From NCBI GenBank assembly GCA_027061425.1, contig JALSUN010000273.1, positions 1 to 17,077 of the forward strand: 17,077 bases of DNA, in the 5' to 3' direction. Below the pieces are notes generated by a model that was not told the DNA's origin, did no database searches, and saw only the letters and a program-made list of their open reading frames with translations. This document shows, piece by piece, positions 8,788 to 16,277 of the stretch. The stretch's first letter is position 1. Every line of letters starts with the position of its first letter. The position numbers and the translations under genes are program-made. This stretch comes from Helicobacteraceae bacterium (GTDB lineage: Bacteria > Campylobacterota > Campylobacteria > Campylobacterales > Sulfurimonadaceae).

Positions 8788-9420
8788 GTGCGTAAAAACA
8801 TAGTATTGATACTTGCCTTTGTCTCTTTTTTAGTGGCTGAACCTTATGTGAGTGAACACATTATCAAACAGATAGAGGCGCGTTATGGTGCTTTTGCCAA
8901 AAACCGTTTTGTCTATCTCAACAAGGTGATGGCGCAGGCGCAAGCCAAAAGTGAAAAAGAGCAACTGCGCATCATCAATGACTTCTATAACAGTGTACGT
9001 TACCGCTCTGACATGAAAAATTATAAAGTTAAAGATTACTGGGCCACACCCATAGAGTTTTTAGCACGCGACCATGGTGACTGTGAAGATTATGTCATTG
9101 CCAAATATTTTGCACTGAAACAGTTGGGTGTCGACACTAAAAAGCTCTACTTTACCTACGTCAAATCTACCAAGTTTAAACAGCCTCATATGGTGTTGAC
9201 CTATTTTGAGACACCGACCTCGGTTCCTCTCGTCTTGGACAACACTAACTATAAGATCTTTCCCGCTTCTCAGAGAAGTGACCTGATCCCTATCTATAAC
9301 TTTAATGGTGAAAACCTCTACATCGCTCAAAAATCTGGCTACGGCAAAGCGGTGACCTTTACTAAAAGTTATAAAAAGTGGGATGATCTGCTTGAAAAAA
9401 TTAGAAGGAACCAAATATGA
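8788..9420 (+). CDS. LapG-like periplasmic transglutaminase-like cysteine protease (BTLCP, peptidase family C93)
   Basis: This 210-residue exported protein has a signal peptide at about 1-17 (cleavage after FLVA). The bacterial transglutaminase-like cysteine protease triad is visible: Cys99 in HGDCEDY, His134 in PHMVLTY and Asp151 in VLDNTN. Spacing of 35 and 17 residues is close to that of Pseudomonas LapG. The DCED context that binds calcium in LapG is kept. LapG cleaves the N-terminal region of large surface adhesins at di-alanine sites unless sequestered by LapD. The start is GTG at 8788 with GAGG 7 nt upstream. The ATGA overlap with the LapD-like gene that follows is the classic protease/inhibitor arrangement and makes the assignment strong. 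No LapA-type adhesin or type I secretion gene is in the window, so the substrate is unknown. The family is confident; the equivalence to LapG is inferred from sequence plus neighbour. Confidence 0.88.
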   Translation: MRKNIVLILAFVSFLVAEPYVSEHIIKQIEARYGAFAKNRFVYLNKVMAQAQAKSEKEQLRIINDFYNSVRYRSDMKNYKVKDYWATPIEFLARDHGDCEDYVIAKYFALKQLGVDTKKLYFTYVKSTKFKQPHMVLTYFETPTSVPLVLDNTNYKIFPASQRSDLIPIYNFNGENLYIAQKSGYGKAVTFTKSYKKWDDLLEKIRRNQI

Positions 9421-11276
9421 CCCTCTTTAGACAGTTAGCACTGCTTATCTCACTTATTATTATCACTATTTTAACGACCGTCTCTCTCTTTATCTTTAAC
9501 AGTGCTATGAACAATGCCCAAAAACAGCTCCATGCAGATGCCCAAAATACCGCCGCCTCTTTGAGCCTCTCACTGGCTACAGCACATGGTGATGTGAGTA
9601 TGATGGAGACGATGATCAATGCCAACTTTGACAGTGGACATTATGCGTTGATCGCTCTAGAGAACATGGAAGGTGAGGTGGTCATAGAGCGCTCTGAAAA
9701 GGGGTGCCAGGCAGACATTCCTGAGTGGTTTGTAAAGTTGGTCAACATCGATGCACAAGGCGCGAGTGTTCAGGTCTCTTCGGGGTGGATGGTCATAGGT
9801 ACACTCTATGTGGAGAGTGACCGTTCGTATATGTATGCAACGCTATATGAGATGTTTAAGAGTCTTATGTTGAGTTTTGTTCTTTTTATGGTAGTGAGTT
9901 TGGGGCTTTTGAACATGATGCTTTACCGCATTTTAAAGCCACTCGATGCCATGAAATTACAGGCGGATGCCATCAACCAAAACGAGTTCAGATACCAAGA
10001 AAAACTTCCCTACACCAAAGAGTTTAAGACCATTGTCATGAGTATGAACGCTCTGGTTAAAAAGATAGAGCTGAACTTTAAAACCAGTGCCAAGGTGGTA
10101 CAGACCAACCGTCAACTGCTTTATACAGAGAAGCTACCTAAGCTCTATAATGCACACTACCTGATGCTTAAATGTCATGAAGAGGGTCTCGAAAACAGTG
10201 AACATGATGGGGGTGTGCTGCTTGCAGTAACATTAAAAGAGACGGTTGTTGATGAGTCAGACCTTATGGACTTGGCTGCTGTTTTAATAGAAAAAAGTAC
10301 GTTGTTGAGTAAAAGTTTGGTGGCACGCGTTCATGATGCTACTCTGGTGCTTTTTATGCCTGGGGCAACAGAGTCAGAGGCCTGCCACATTGTCAAGAGC
10401 TTAAAAAAGCTGGAGCGTGGTGATGAGATGATGTTCGGTGTACACATCTACAAAAGTGGTGATGCTTGTGAAGGCCTTTTAGAGCATGTGACTCAAAAGA
10501 TGCACAGTTCAGAAGAGAACTGTATGACGGAAGGTAAAAAACTGGAGCAAAAAGAGGCACTCTCTCATCAAGAGTGGGTTGCCCTCATCAACAGCTCTTT
10601 AGAGCATCAGAGGTTCAATTATGAAGTGCGTAATGTCATTAACGTTACTACGAACACAATCCATGACAGAGGCCTGAGTATCGTGATGCGAGATGAAGCG
10701 GGAACAAACTACACTTATGGACGTTTTATCGGTGCAGCGATCAAAGAGCAAAAGGTACTCAGCATCTATATGCAAGTGATCCAAAAGATGGTACAAAACT
10801 TCTCTAACTCTGACAGAAGAGGGCGCTACACCTTCACTTTCTCTCAAACACTGCTTCTTCAAGAGGAGACCTTTTCCATCTTAAAAAAAGAGTTTGACGC
10901 TTTTGAAAACACTCACGAATTGGATTTTTGTATAGAATTGCCGGAATCTTTTGTTGTAGCCAACCCAGACCTCGCCCGTCGTTATATAACTCTTGTCAAA
11001 GAGCATGGATACCGTTTTGGTATGGGAGAGTTTAGTGCAGAGTCTGATGACTTGGAATACCTCAAAACTTTTAAACCAGAGTTTGTTAAGATCAGTAAAC
11101 TCTTTTTACTAGACCTTATCACGCAGGCCTCTCCACTTTTGAGCAGTCTTCAAGTGGCGACAGATGCCTTGGGTATAGATATCATTGCTACAGGGGTGAG
11201 TACCAAAGAGGAGTTAGAGAAGATACAAGGTGCGGGGATAAGCATCGTTCAGGGTATGATAACGGAGGTGATGTAA
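9417..11276 (+). CDS. LapD-like c-di-GMP receptor (LapD/MoxY periplasmic domain, HAMP, degenerate GGDEF and EAL)
   Basis: This 619-residue inner-membrane protein has TM1 at about 7-28, a periplasmic LapD/MoxY-type domain at about 29-149, TM2 at about 150-170, a HAMP segment (RILKPLDAMKLQADAI), then degenerate GGDEF and EAL domains. The periplasmic domain ends with GWMVIG (Trp124), matching the tryptophan loop (Trp125 in Pseudomonas LapD) that docks LapG. The GGDEF site reads HDATL (306-310) and the EAL signature reads SIV (421-423). DDFG and the EGVE loop are also lost (MGEF, TGVST). Neither cyclase nor phosphodiesterase activity is expected. The arginine of EALxR is kept (Arg425), so ligand binding remains possible. 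Known role: c-di-GMP-bound LapD sequesters LapG, and loss of ligand frees the protease. The start ATG overlaps the protease stop (ATGA) and has AAGGA 7 nt upstream. Its stop overlaps the LolA-like gene (TAATG), so it is translationally linked to the transporter genes. Confidence 0.87.
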   Translation: MTLFRQLALLISLIIITILTTVSLFIFNSAMNNAQKQLHADAQNTAASLSLSLATAHGDVSMMETMINANFDSGHYALIALENMEGEVVIERSEKGCQADIPEWFVKLVNIDAQGASVQVSSGWMVIGTLYVESDRSYMYATLYEMFKSLMLSFVLFMVVSLGLLNMMLYRILKPLDAMKLQADAINQNEFRYQEKLPYTKEFKTIVMSMNALVKKIELNFKTSAKVVQTNRQLLYTEKLPKLYNAHYLMLKCHEEGLENSEHDGGVLLAVTLKETVVDESDLMDLAAVLIEKSTLLSKSLVARVHDATLVLFMPGATESEACHIVKSLKKLERGDEMMFGVHIYKSGDACEGLLEHVTQKMHSSEENCMTEGKKLEQKEALSHQEWVALINSSLEHQRFNYEVRNVINVTTNTIHDRGLSIVMRDEAGTNYTYGRFIGAAIKEQKVLSIYMQVIQKMVQNFSNSDRRGRYTFTFSQTLLLQEETFSILKKEFDAFENTHELDFCIELPESFVVANPDLARRYITLVKEHGYRFGMGEFSAESDDLEYLKTFKPEFVKISKLFLLDLITQASPLLSSLQVATDALGIDIIATGVSTKEELEKIQGAGISIVQGMITEVM

Positions 11277-12019
11277 TGAAAATGGTTGATATTAAAAAAG
11301 TAATGATAGGTTTTTTGTTGGTTGGGGTCTCTCTCATAGCAGATGAGGCACACGATATCATCAAAAAGATAGACAACAACATGCGTGGGCAAAATGTCCA
11401 TATGAAGATGACCATGCACATCGTCTCTATGGGGCATGAACGCACCATGAAGATGGAGACCTGGTCGAAGGGGAGTAAAAAGAGTTTTGTCAAAACCCTC
11501 TATCCGCCAAAAGACAGAGGCATCACCTTTTTGAGTCTTGATGGACAGATGTGGCAGTATGTACCCAAGATAGAGCGTACCATCAAGATCCCGCCCTCTA
11601 TGATGCTTCAAAACTGGATGGGCTCGGATGTGACCAATGATGACATGGTCAAGCAGAGTTCCATAGTAGATGATTATGATCCTCGTATCTTGAAAAAGGA
11701 AGGGACTCTTGTGACTCTGGAGCTGACGCCTAAAGAGGATGCGGCAGTAGTGTGGGGCAAGATCGTCTCTGAGGTGGACACGACGACCTATACCTCTAAA
11801 AAAGATACCTTTTACGATGAAGATGGAGAAGCAGTACGTATCTTTAGTTACACGGAAGTAAAGAAGTACGGCAAGTACTATACGCCGACACACTGGAAGA
11901 TCCAGCCTATAGAGAAGCCTAACAACTATACGGAGATCATTTTAGAAGATGTGCGCTACGACTCAAAGATCTCAGAGCAGTACTTTCGTAAAAGTGCACT
12001 CAAAAGGTTCTCACGCTAA
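11276..12019 (+). CDS. LolA-like periplasmic carrier ('outer membrane lipoprotein-sorting protein' family)
   Basis: This 247-residue protein has a cleavable signal peptide (hydrophobic core at about 8-20, cleavage near SLIA/DEA) and no lipobox cysteine, so it is probably soluble in the periplasm. The mature part (AHDIIKKIDNNMRGQNVHMKMTM..., YPPKDRGITFLSLDGQMWQYVPKIERTIKIPPSMMLQNWMGSDVTNDD) is typical of the COG2834/LolA_like beta-sheet family. Its members carry lipid-modified or lipid cargo across the periplasm. It is longer than canonical LolA (about 180 aa mature) and probably not the housekeeping LolA. A strong GGAGG lies 7 nt before the ATG, which overlaps the previous stop as TAATG, and the stop overlaps the next ATG the same way. 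Sitting directly before two LolC/E-type permeases, it is best read as the dedicated carrier of that transporter. The cargo is unknown. Confidence 0.82.
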   Translation: MKMVDIKKVMIGFLLVGVSLIADEAHDIIKKIDNNMRGQNVHMKMTMHIVSMGHERTMKMETWSKGSKKSFVKTLYPPKDRGITFLSLDGQMWQYVPKIERTIKIPPSMMLQNWMGSDVTNDDMVKQSSIVDDYDPRILKKEGTLVTLELTPKEDAAVVWGKIVSEVDTTTYTSKKDTFYDEDGEAVRIFSYTEVKKYGKYYTPTHWKIQPIEKPNNYTEIILEDVRYDSKISEQYFRKSALKRFSR

Positions 12020-13236
12020 TGTTTTCACTGGCACTAAAAAACATACTCTTTTATAGAGGGCGCTCTATTACGACCTTTGTCCTGACCTTTTTCTCTGCTT
12101 TGATGTTTATCGTTTATGTGGCACTGATGGATGGTTCTCATGGGTCTATGCTTAAAAATGCGCTGAAGGTCTACACGGGTGCGATAGAGATCTATAAAAA
12201 AGGGTACAGAGAAGAGGGTGGCAACGACTACCTCATAGAAGATGTTGCAAGTGTTGAGAAAGTACTCTCAAAAGTTGAAGGCATCAGTGACTACACCTCA
12301 CGCTATGAGACCTATGGACTGCTTTCGTCCAAGGATCGTTCAACTGCGGCGATGGTCGCAGGGATAGAACCTCAAAAAGAGCGTAAGCTGAGTGAACTCT
12401 ACAGTACCCTTGTCTCCGGAGAGTATTTGAGTGAAAACTCTGGAAACTGTCTCTATGCAGGTGTGGACTTGGTGAAAAAACTACAGGTCAAACTGGGTGA
12501 TGAGGTGAGTTTTGTGGGAAGTGCCAGCGACAACTCTTTTGCCGCAGACCTTTTCAAACTCTGCGGGACATTTAGAACAGGTGCTTTTGAGTTTGACTCC
12601 ACGGCGGCATTTTTAAGTCGCAGCTATTTTGATGAGTTGATGTATGCTAAAAACAAGGCATCTTACATCACCATCAGGCTCGATGATCTGAACAAGGTCG
12701 ATGCTGTCAACGAGGAGATTATAAAGCATTTGGACAGTCAGTATGAGAGTGTGACATGGAAGGTACTGATGAAGTCTATGGTGCAGGCCATGCAAGTAGA
12801 TAGTATCTTTGGTTACATCTCCATTGTGCTCTTTTTTGTGGTGATCTTTTTTGTTATCATGATCTTTGGTTTTATCAACGTGAGCTCGAGAGTCAGAGAG
12901 TTTGGAACGCTACGCTCTATCGGACTGACCAGAGGCAAAATCCGTCTGCTTCTTTTTAATGAGATCTTCATCCTCTCTACGACTGCCATCTTACTTGCGA
13001 CGCCTATAGGTGCTTACATCGCCTACTACTTTAGTCTGCACCCTTTTGTGATGGAGGGTATCAGTGAGACCTATAAAGATTATGGCGTAGTCTCAGACGA
13101 GATCCCACTTGCGTTTAACCTGTTCACTATCAGTTGGAATGTTGCTGTGATCTATCTGCTGAACTTTTTAAGTATTATCTATCCTATACGTTATATCAAT
13201 GCCTTTAAACCGGTAGAAGCGAGCCACCATGTTTAG
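12019..13236 (+). CDS. ABC transporter permease, FtsX/LolC-LolE/MacB fold (first of two)
   Basis: This 405-residue permease has the four-helix type VII ABC layout: TM1 at about 18-40, a large periplasmic domain at about 41-262, then TM2 (about 263-287), TM3 (about 312-335) and TM4 (about 370-392). The cytoplasmic turn after TM2 carries the conserved VREFGTLRSIGLTRGKI coupling segment (Glu294 onward), and the protein ends with the family's YINAFKPVEA motif. Such permeases do not move substrates through the membrane. They pull lipoproteins or lipids from the outer leaflet and hand them to a periplasmic partner. The start overlaps the LolA-like stop (TAATG), with a rather distant AAAAGG 11 nt upstream, and the end overlaps the second permease by 8 nt. 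With its neighbours it forms a heterodimeric LolCDE-like complex. Which permease corresponds to LolC and which to LolE cannot be decided from sequence. Confidence 0.88.
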   Translation: MFSLALKNILFYRGRSITTFVLTFFSALMFIVYVALMDGSHGSMLKNALKVYTGAIEIYKKGYREEGGNDYLIEDVASVEKVLSKVEGISDYTSRYETYGLLSSKDRSTAAMVAGIEPQKERKLSELYSTLVSGEYLSENSGNCLYAGVDLVKKLQVKLGDEVSFVGSASDNSFAADLFKLCGTFRTGAFEFDSTAAFLSRSYFDELMYAKNKASYITIRLDDLNKVDAVNEEIIKHLDSQYESVTWKVLMKSMVQAMQVDSIFGYISIVLFFVVIFFVIMIFGFINVSSRVREFGTLRSIGLTRGKIRLLLFNEIFILSTTAILLATPIGAYIAYYFSLHPFVMEGISETYKDYGVVSDEIPLAFNLFTISWNVAVIYLLNFLSIIYPIRYINAFKPVEASHHV

Positions 13237-14437
13237 ACTTATCTTGAAATTGGCCTGGAAAAATGCTTTTTTACGGCTCTCACGTACACTTCTGGTAGTA
13301 ATCATGATCGCAGTGAGTATGAGTATGATGTTGAGCATACAGGGCATTTACGATGGTATGACCTCTAACCTTATAGACAAGACCAAACGTAGTGACTGTG
13401 GAGAGATTAGTCTCTACAACTCTCACTACAGACTAAACAAAAACCTTGACAATGTTATCAAAGATGCTAAGGGCATAGAGGCGTCACTAAACGAACGTCC
13501 GGACGTTCAAGCTGTTGTACGTCGTCTGAGTGTGGATGGACTGAGCGCTACGGCGCGTAAGTCTGCTTTTTCTTCGGTTGTGGGTATAGAGTTGGATGAC
13601 GAGATCGCGTTTGGCCGTTTTGATCAGTTCTTGGTCGATGGCAAGCTTGAGCTTGGAAAAAGAGGGGCACTCATAGGTAAAGAGTTGGCCAAGACCCTGA
13701 AAGTACATGTCGGCTCTAAAGTGATCTTCTCTACCCAAGATTCCAGTGGTGAGATCAACGCGATGGCGCTAAAGATCAGAGGCATTATGCAGACAAGTAT
13801 GGTCTTGGACCGTTCGGCACTTTATGTTGATAGAAGACATCTTGAGCGTTTTTTAGGGGTCAGTGACACGGTCGCGACACAGATCGCTATTAGAACGGAG
13901 TCTTCAACACTACAGGCCACCTTGCAAAAAGCATATCCACAATTGAGTGTGATGGACTTTTTGGAGCTTAACCCTATGCTCAAGCAGATGCAGGACATGA
14001 TGCATATCTTTAACAGTATCACCTTTTTTATTGTGATTTTGGTGGTGTTCATCGGGATCTTAGGTGTGATGTATGTCTCTGTACTAGACCGTATTAGAGA
14101 GTTTGGGATTATGCGAGCGGTGGGGATGGAGTACAAGTACATTAGAAGAGAGGTCTTGCTAGAGGCACTTTTTGTAGGTGTGGTTGGTTATGTGGTTGGA
14201 GCTATCTTAGGGCTTCTTTCTCTACTGTACCTACACCATTATGGACTCAACCTTTCACAGTTTTCAGAGGGTCTGGCCTCTTTTGGACTTGACACCGTCC
14301 TCTACGCTGACATCTCACCCATCTATTTTATCAACACCTTCTTGGCCATACTCAGTGCCTCACTCTTGAGTGTACTGCTACCACTGAGAAAGATCAAACA
14401 TCTTAACCCTATAGAGGTTATAAAGGCAGAGACATGA
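13229..14437 (+). CDS. ABC transporter permease, FtsX/LolC-LolE/MacB fold (second of two)
   Basis: This 402-residue paralogue-like partner of the preceding permease has TM1 at about 18-40, a MacB-PCD-like periplasmic domain at about 41-258, TM2 at about 260-285, TM3 at about 305-330 and TM4 at about 365-388. The conserved DRIREFGIMRAVGMEYKYI coupling segment follows TM2, and the C-terminus ends in KIKHLNPIEVIKAE, the usual P-x-E-A/V-I-K ending of these permeases. It overlaps the upstream permease by 8 nt and the ATPase by 4 nt (ATGA), so the three subunits are translated as a unit. The two permeases are clearly divergent from each other, which fits a LolC/LolE-type heterodimer rather than a recent duplication. 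No frameshift or missing motif was noticed. Confidence 0.88.
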   Translation: MFRLILKLAWKNAFLRLSRTLLVVIMIAVSMSMMLSIQGIYDGMTSNLIDKTKRSDCGEISLYNSHYRLNKNLDNVIKDAKGIEASLNERPDVQAVVRRLSVDGLSATARKSAFSSVVGIELDDEIAFGRFDQFLVDGKLELGKRGALIGKELAKTLKVHVGSKVIFSTQDSSGEINAMALKIRGIMQTSMVLDRSALYVDRRHLERFLGVSDTVATQIAIRTESSTLQATLQKAYPQLSVMDFLELNPMLKQMQDMMHIFNSITFFIVILVVFIGILGVMYVSVLDRIREFGIMRAVGMEYKYIRREVLLEALFVGVVGYVVGAILGLLSLLYLHHYGLNLSQFSEGLASFGLDTVLYADISPIYFINTFLAILSASLLSVLLPLRKIKHLNPIEVIKAET

Positions 14438-15105
14438 TACAACTCACAGACGTTCAAAAGTATTTTTATAGAGGCGAGTCACGAGAGGTTCACGCCCTTA
14501 AAAACATCAACCTGACCATAGAAAAAGGAGAGTTTTCTCTCCTCAATGGCCCTTCAGGATGTGGCAAGACAACACTGCTTAACGCCATTGGTGCGCTTGA
14601 CAGTGTTGACAGTGGTAAGATCTATCTGGACGAAAAAGAGATCACAACACTGAGTGAAGATGAACGCACCTTGCTGCGTCTTAATGAGATGGGTTTTGTC
14701 TTTCAGTCTTACAACCTTGTGCCTGTTTTGAGTGTGGAGGAGAACATCGGTTTTATCATGAAATTGCGTGGCTTTGACGATGATGTGATCAAAAACCGCG
14801 TTCATGAGGTGGCAGAACTTTTAGAGATAGAAAACAAACTACAGTCACTTCCCAACACCCTGAGCGGAGGACAGCAACAGCGAGTGGCAGTGGCGAGAGC
14901 GGTTGCCTCCAAGCCCAAGATCATCTTGGCGGATGAACCTACCGCTAACCTAGACTCTAAAAACTCCATCGCTTTGATGAACATGATGCGCCGCCTCAAT
15001 GAAGAGGAGGGTGTGACCATCCTGTTCGCCTCTCATGATGAGTATGTCATAGAGAGTGTGCGCCGTATCATCAAGCTTAATGATGGAGGGATTGTTGAAG
15101 ATTAA
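14434..15105 (+). CDS. ABC transporter ATP-binding protein, LolD/MacB-type
   Basis: This 223-residue cytoplasmic ATPase powers the two permeases encoded just upstream. All nucleotide-binding motifs are intact: Walker A GPSGCGKTT (Lys45), Q-loop VFQSYNLVP, signature LSGGQQQR (143-150), Walker B IILADEP (Asp167, Glu168), D-loop ANLD and H-switch ASHD. The FQxYNLxPxLSxxENI stretch after the Q-loop and the length are typical of the LolD/MacB/FtsE subfamily. AAAGG lies 7 nt before the ATG, which overlaps the permease stop. The 3' end overlaps the start of the outer-membrane protein gene. The subfamily is sure. Whether the complex moves lipoproteins, glycolipids or another amphiphile is not visible. 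Confidence 0.93.
   Translation: MIQLTDVQKYFYRGESREVHALKNINLTIEKGEFSLLNGPSGCGKTTLLNAIGALDSVDSGKIYLDEKEITTLSEDERTLLRLNEMGFVFQSYNLVPVLSVEENIGFIMKLRGFDDDVIKNRVHEVAELLEIENKLQSLPNTLSGGQQQRVAVARAVASKPKIILADEPTANLDSKNSIALMNMMRRLNEEEGVTILFASHDEYVIESVRRIIKLNDGGIVED
15085..15089 (+). promoter_or_regulatory. Ribosome binding site for the outer-membrane protein, inside the ATPase gene
   Basis: GGAGG lies 5 nt before the TTG at 15095 and within the final codons of the ATPase. The in-frame ATG codons at 15080 and 15083 have no Shine-Dalgarno sequence upstream and would place acidic residue Glu3 before the signal peptide. TTG at 15095 gives a clean MKIK-type signal peptide, so it is preferred, with ATG 15080 as the alternative. 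Confidence 0.5.
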
Positions 15106-16252
15106 AGTAGGGCTTGTCGTATCACTGTTAGCCAGTTCTACACTTGTGGCAGACTTGGACTACAGCGTGACCAACACCAACTTTACCATCTCTCAAGGCT
15201 CGCTTACCCCTAATGATGATACGCGTTACCTCTACAACTATAACCGTTTGCGTCTACGGAGTGATTACACCTACGAAAACTACTTTATGACCTTCATCGG
15301 TGATGGGGTTAACTACTTGGGACACGATTACATCAGTGCTCCTGACTTTTCCTACATCACACAACAAGAGGCAGACACCCCTTTTAAAACAGAGACGACT
15401 TATTATGATTACTATGAGGGAAAAGTTTACGCCAAGCTTTACCGTTTTTATGGCGGGTACGAAGGCGAAGATAACCGTATAGCAGTAGGTTTGCAAAATA
15501 TCACTATGGGAGTAGGGCGGATTTGGAATCCGACCAACCTCTTTAATCCACGCAACACCTACGCGCTAGAACCCGATGAAACTTTTGGGGTCGCTGCTAT
15601 AGCTTACACCAGACATCTGAGTGAGACTGCAGACCTAAGAGTGGTCGCCAGTCAAAAAAAAGACCACACCTTTAAATATGCCGCTTCTCTTAAAGCCTTT
15701 TTAGAACTTGGAGATGTGGGGCTAAATGTCGTCAGTTCTGATGAGACCTTGATGGTCGGTTATGAGTTGGAAGGCAACTTGGCTGAAACGGGAGTAGAAG
15801 TTCGGAGTGAGGGTGCTTACATCAAAAACAGTGCTGTCCAGACATTGCAGGGTGAACACACAGAAGAGTTTTTTCAGGGTATCGTGGGTGCCGATTATGG
15901 TTTTGAAAATGGTATTACACTCATCGGCGAGGCCTATTACAGCTCTCAAACTTTTGATTATATGACGATACTCAGTAATATAAACTCAGAAATAGCTCCA
16001 AACATGGTACTTTCAAACTTCTACCTTGGCACAAGTATCTCTTACGCTTTTAACATCTTTCTTGATGGCGCACTCACTTACATAGAGAGTTTTAATGACA
16101 AAAATTCCCGCTTCATATCACCTACACTCACCTATACTTTTAATGATTATAATACTTTCACTGCAGGTGCCATGATACAAAGTGGCCCAACACAGAGTGA
16201 GTTTGGACAGTTTGAAGACACCTATTATTTTAGGTATCAACTTTCGTTTTAG
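15095..16252 (+). CDS. Putative outer-membrane beta-barrel protein of the LolCDE-like operon
   Basis: This protein of about 385 residues is not assigned to a named family here. The preferred TTG start gives a Sec signal peptide, MKIKVGLVVSLLASSTLVA, cleaved before DLDYS. The mature part alternates polar and aromatic/hydrophobic residues in short strands (LYNYNRLRLRSDYTYENYFMTF, YEGKVYAKLYRFYGGY, LYNGITLIGEAYYSSQTF-like hairpins near 15900) and ends YYFRYQLSF, the terminal-Phe signature recognised by BAM for barrel insertion. The segment GVGRIWNPTNLFNPRN resembles the WxPTDxxNPR motif of DUF1302-like barrel proteins found near lipid or lipoprotein export genes. That likeness is from memory and needs a profile search. 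The gene overlaps the ATPase by 11 nt and is the last of the operon, which suggests it is the outer-membrane receiver or conduit for cargo handed over by the LolA-like carrier. Two upstream in-frame ATGs (15080, 15083) are alternative starts. Confidence 0.72.
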   Translation: MKIKVGLVVSLLASSTLVADLDYSVTNTNFTISQGSLTPNDDTRYLYNYNRLRLRSDYTYENYFMTFIGDGVNYLGHDYISAPDFSYITQQEADTPFKTETTYYDYYEGKVYAKLYRFYGGYEGEDNRIAVGLQNITMGVGRIWNPTNLFNPRNTYALEPDETFGVAAIAYTRHLSETADLRVVASQKKDHTFKYAASLKAFLELGDVGLNVVSSDETLMVGYELEGNLAETGVEVRSEGAYIKNSAVQTLQGEHTEEFFQGIVGADYGFENGITLIGEAYYSSQTFDYMTILSNINSEIAPNMVLSNFYLGTSISYAFNIFLDGALTYIESFNDKNSRFISPTLTYTFNDYNTFTAGAMIQSGPTQSEFGQFEDTYYFRYQLSF

Positions 16253-16277
16253 AGGTGCCTACCTTAATAACTGTTTC

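Noticed and set aside
9417..11276. Active diguanylate cyclase or c-di-GMP phosphodiesterase
   Set aside because: The GGDEF signature is replaced by HDATL and the EAL signature by SIV, with further catalytic positions lost, so neither activity is expected.
11249..11893. 214-codon open frame on the - strand
   Set aside because: It lies fully antisense to the LolA-like gene, whose frame has a signal peptide and clear family similarity. The antisense protein is rich in His/Arg/Ile without domain features and has no credible ribosome binding site.
11276..12019. Assignment of this gene as housekeeping lolA
   Set aside because: It is longer than canonical LolA, belongs to the broader LolA_like sorting-protein group and sits in an operon with its own permeases. 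The gene symbol is withheld.
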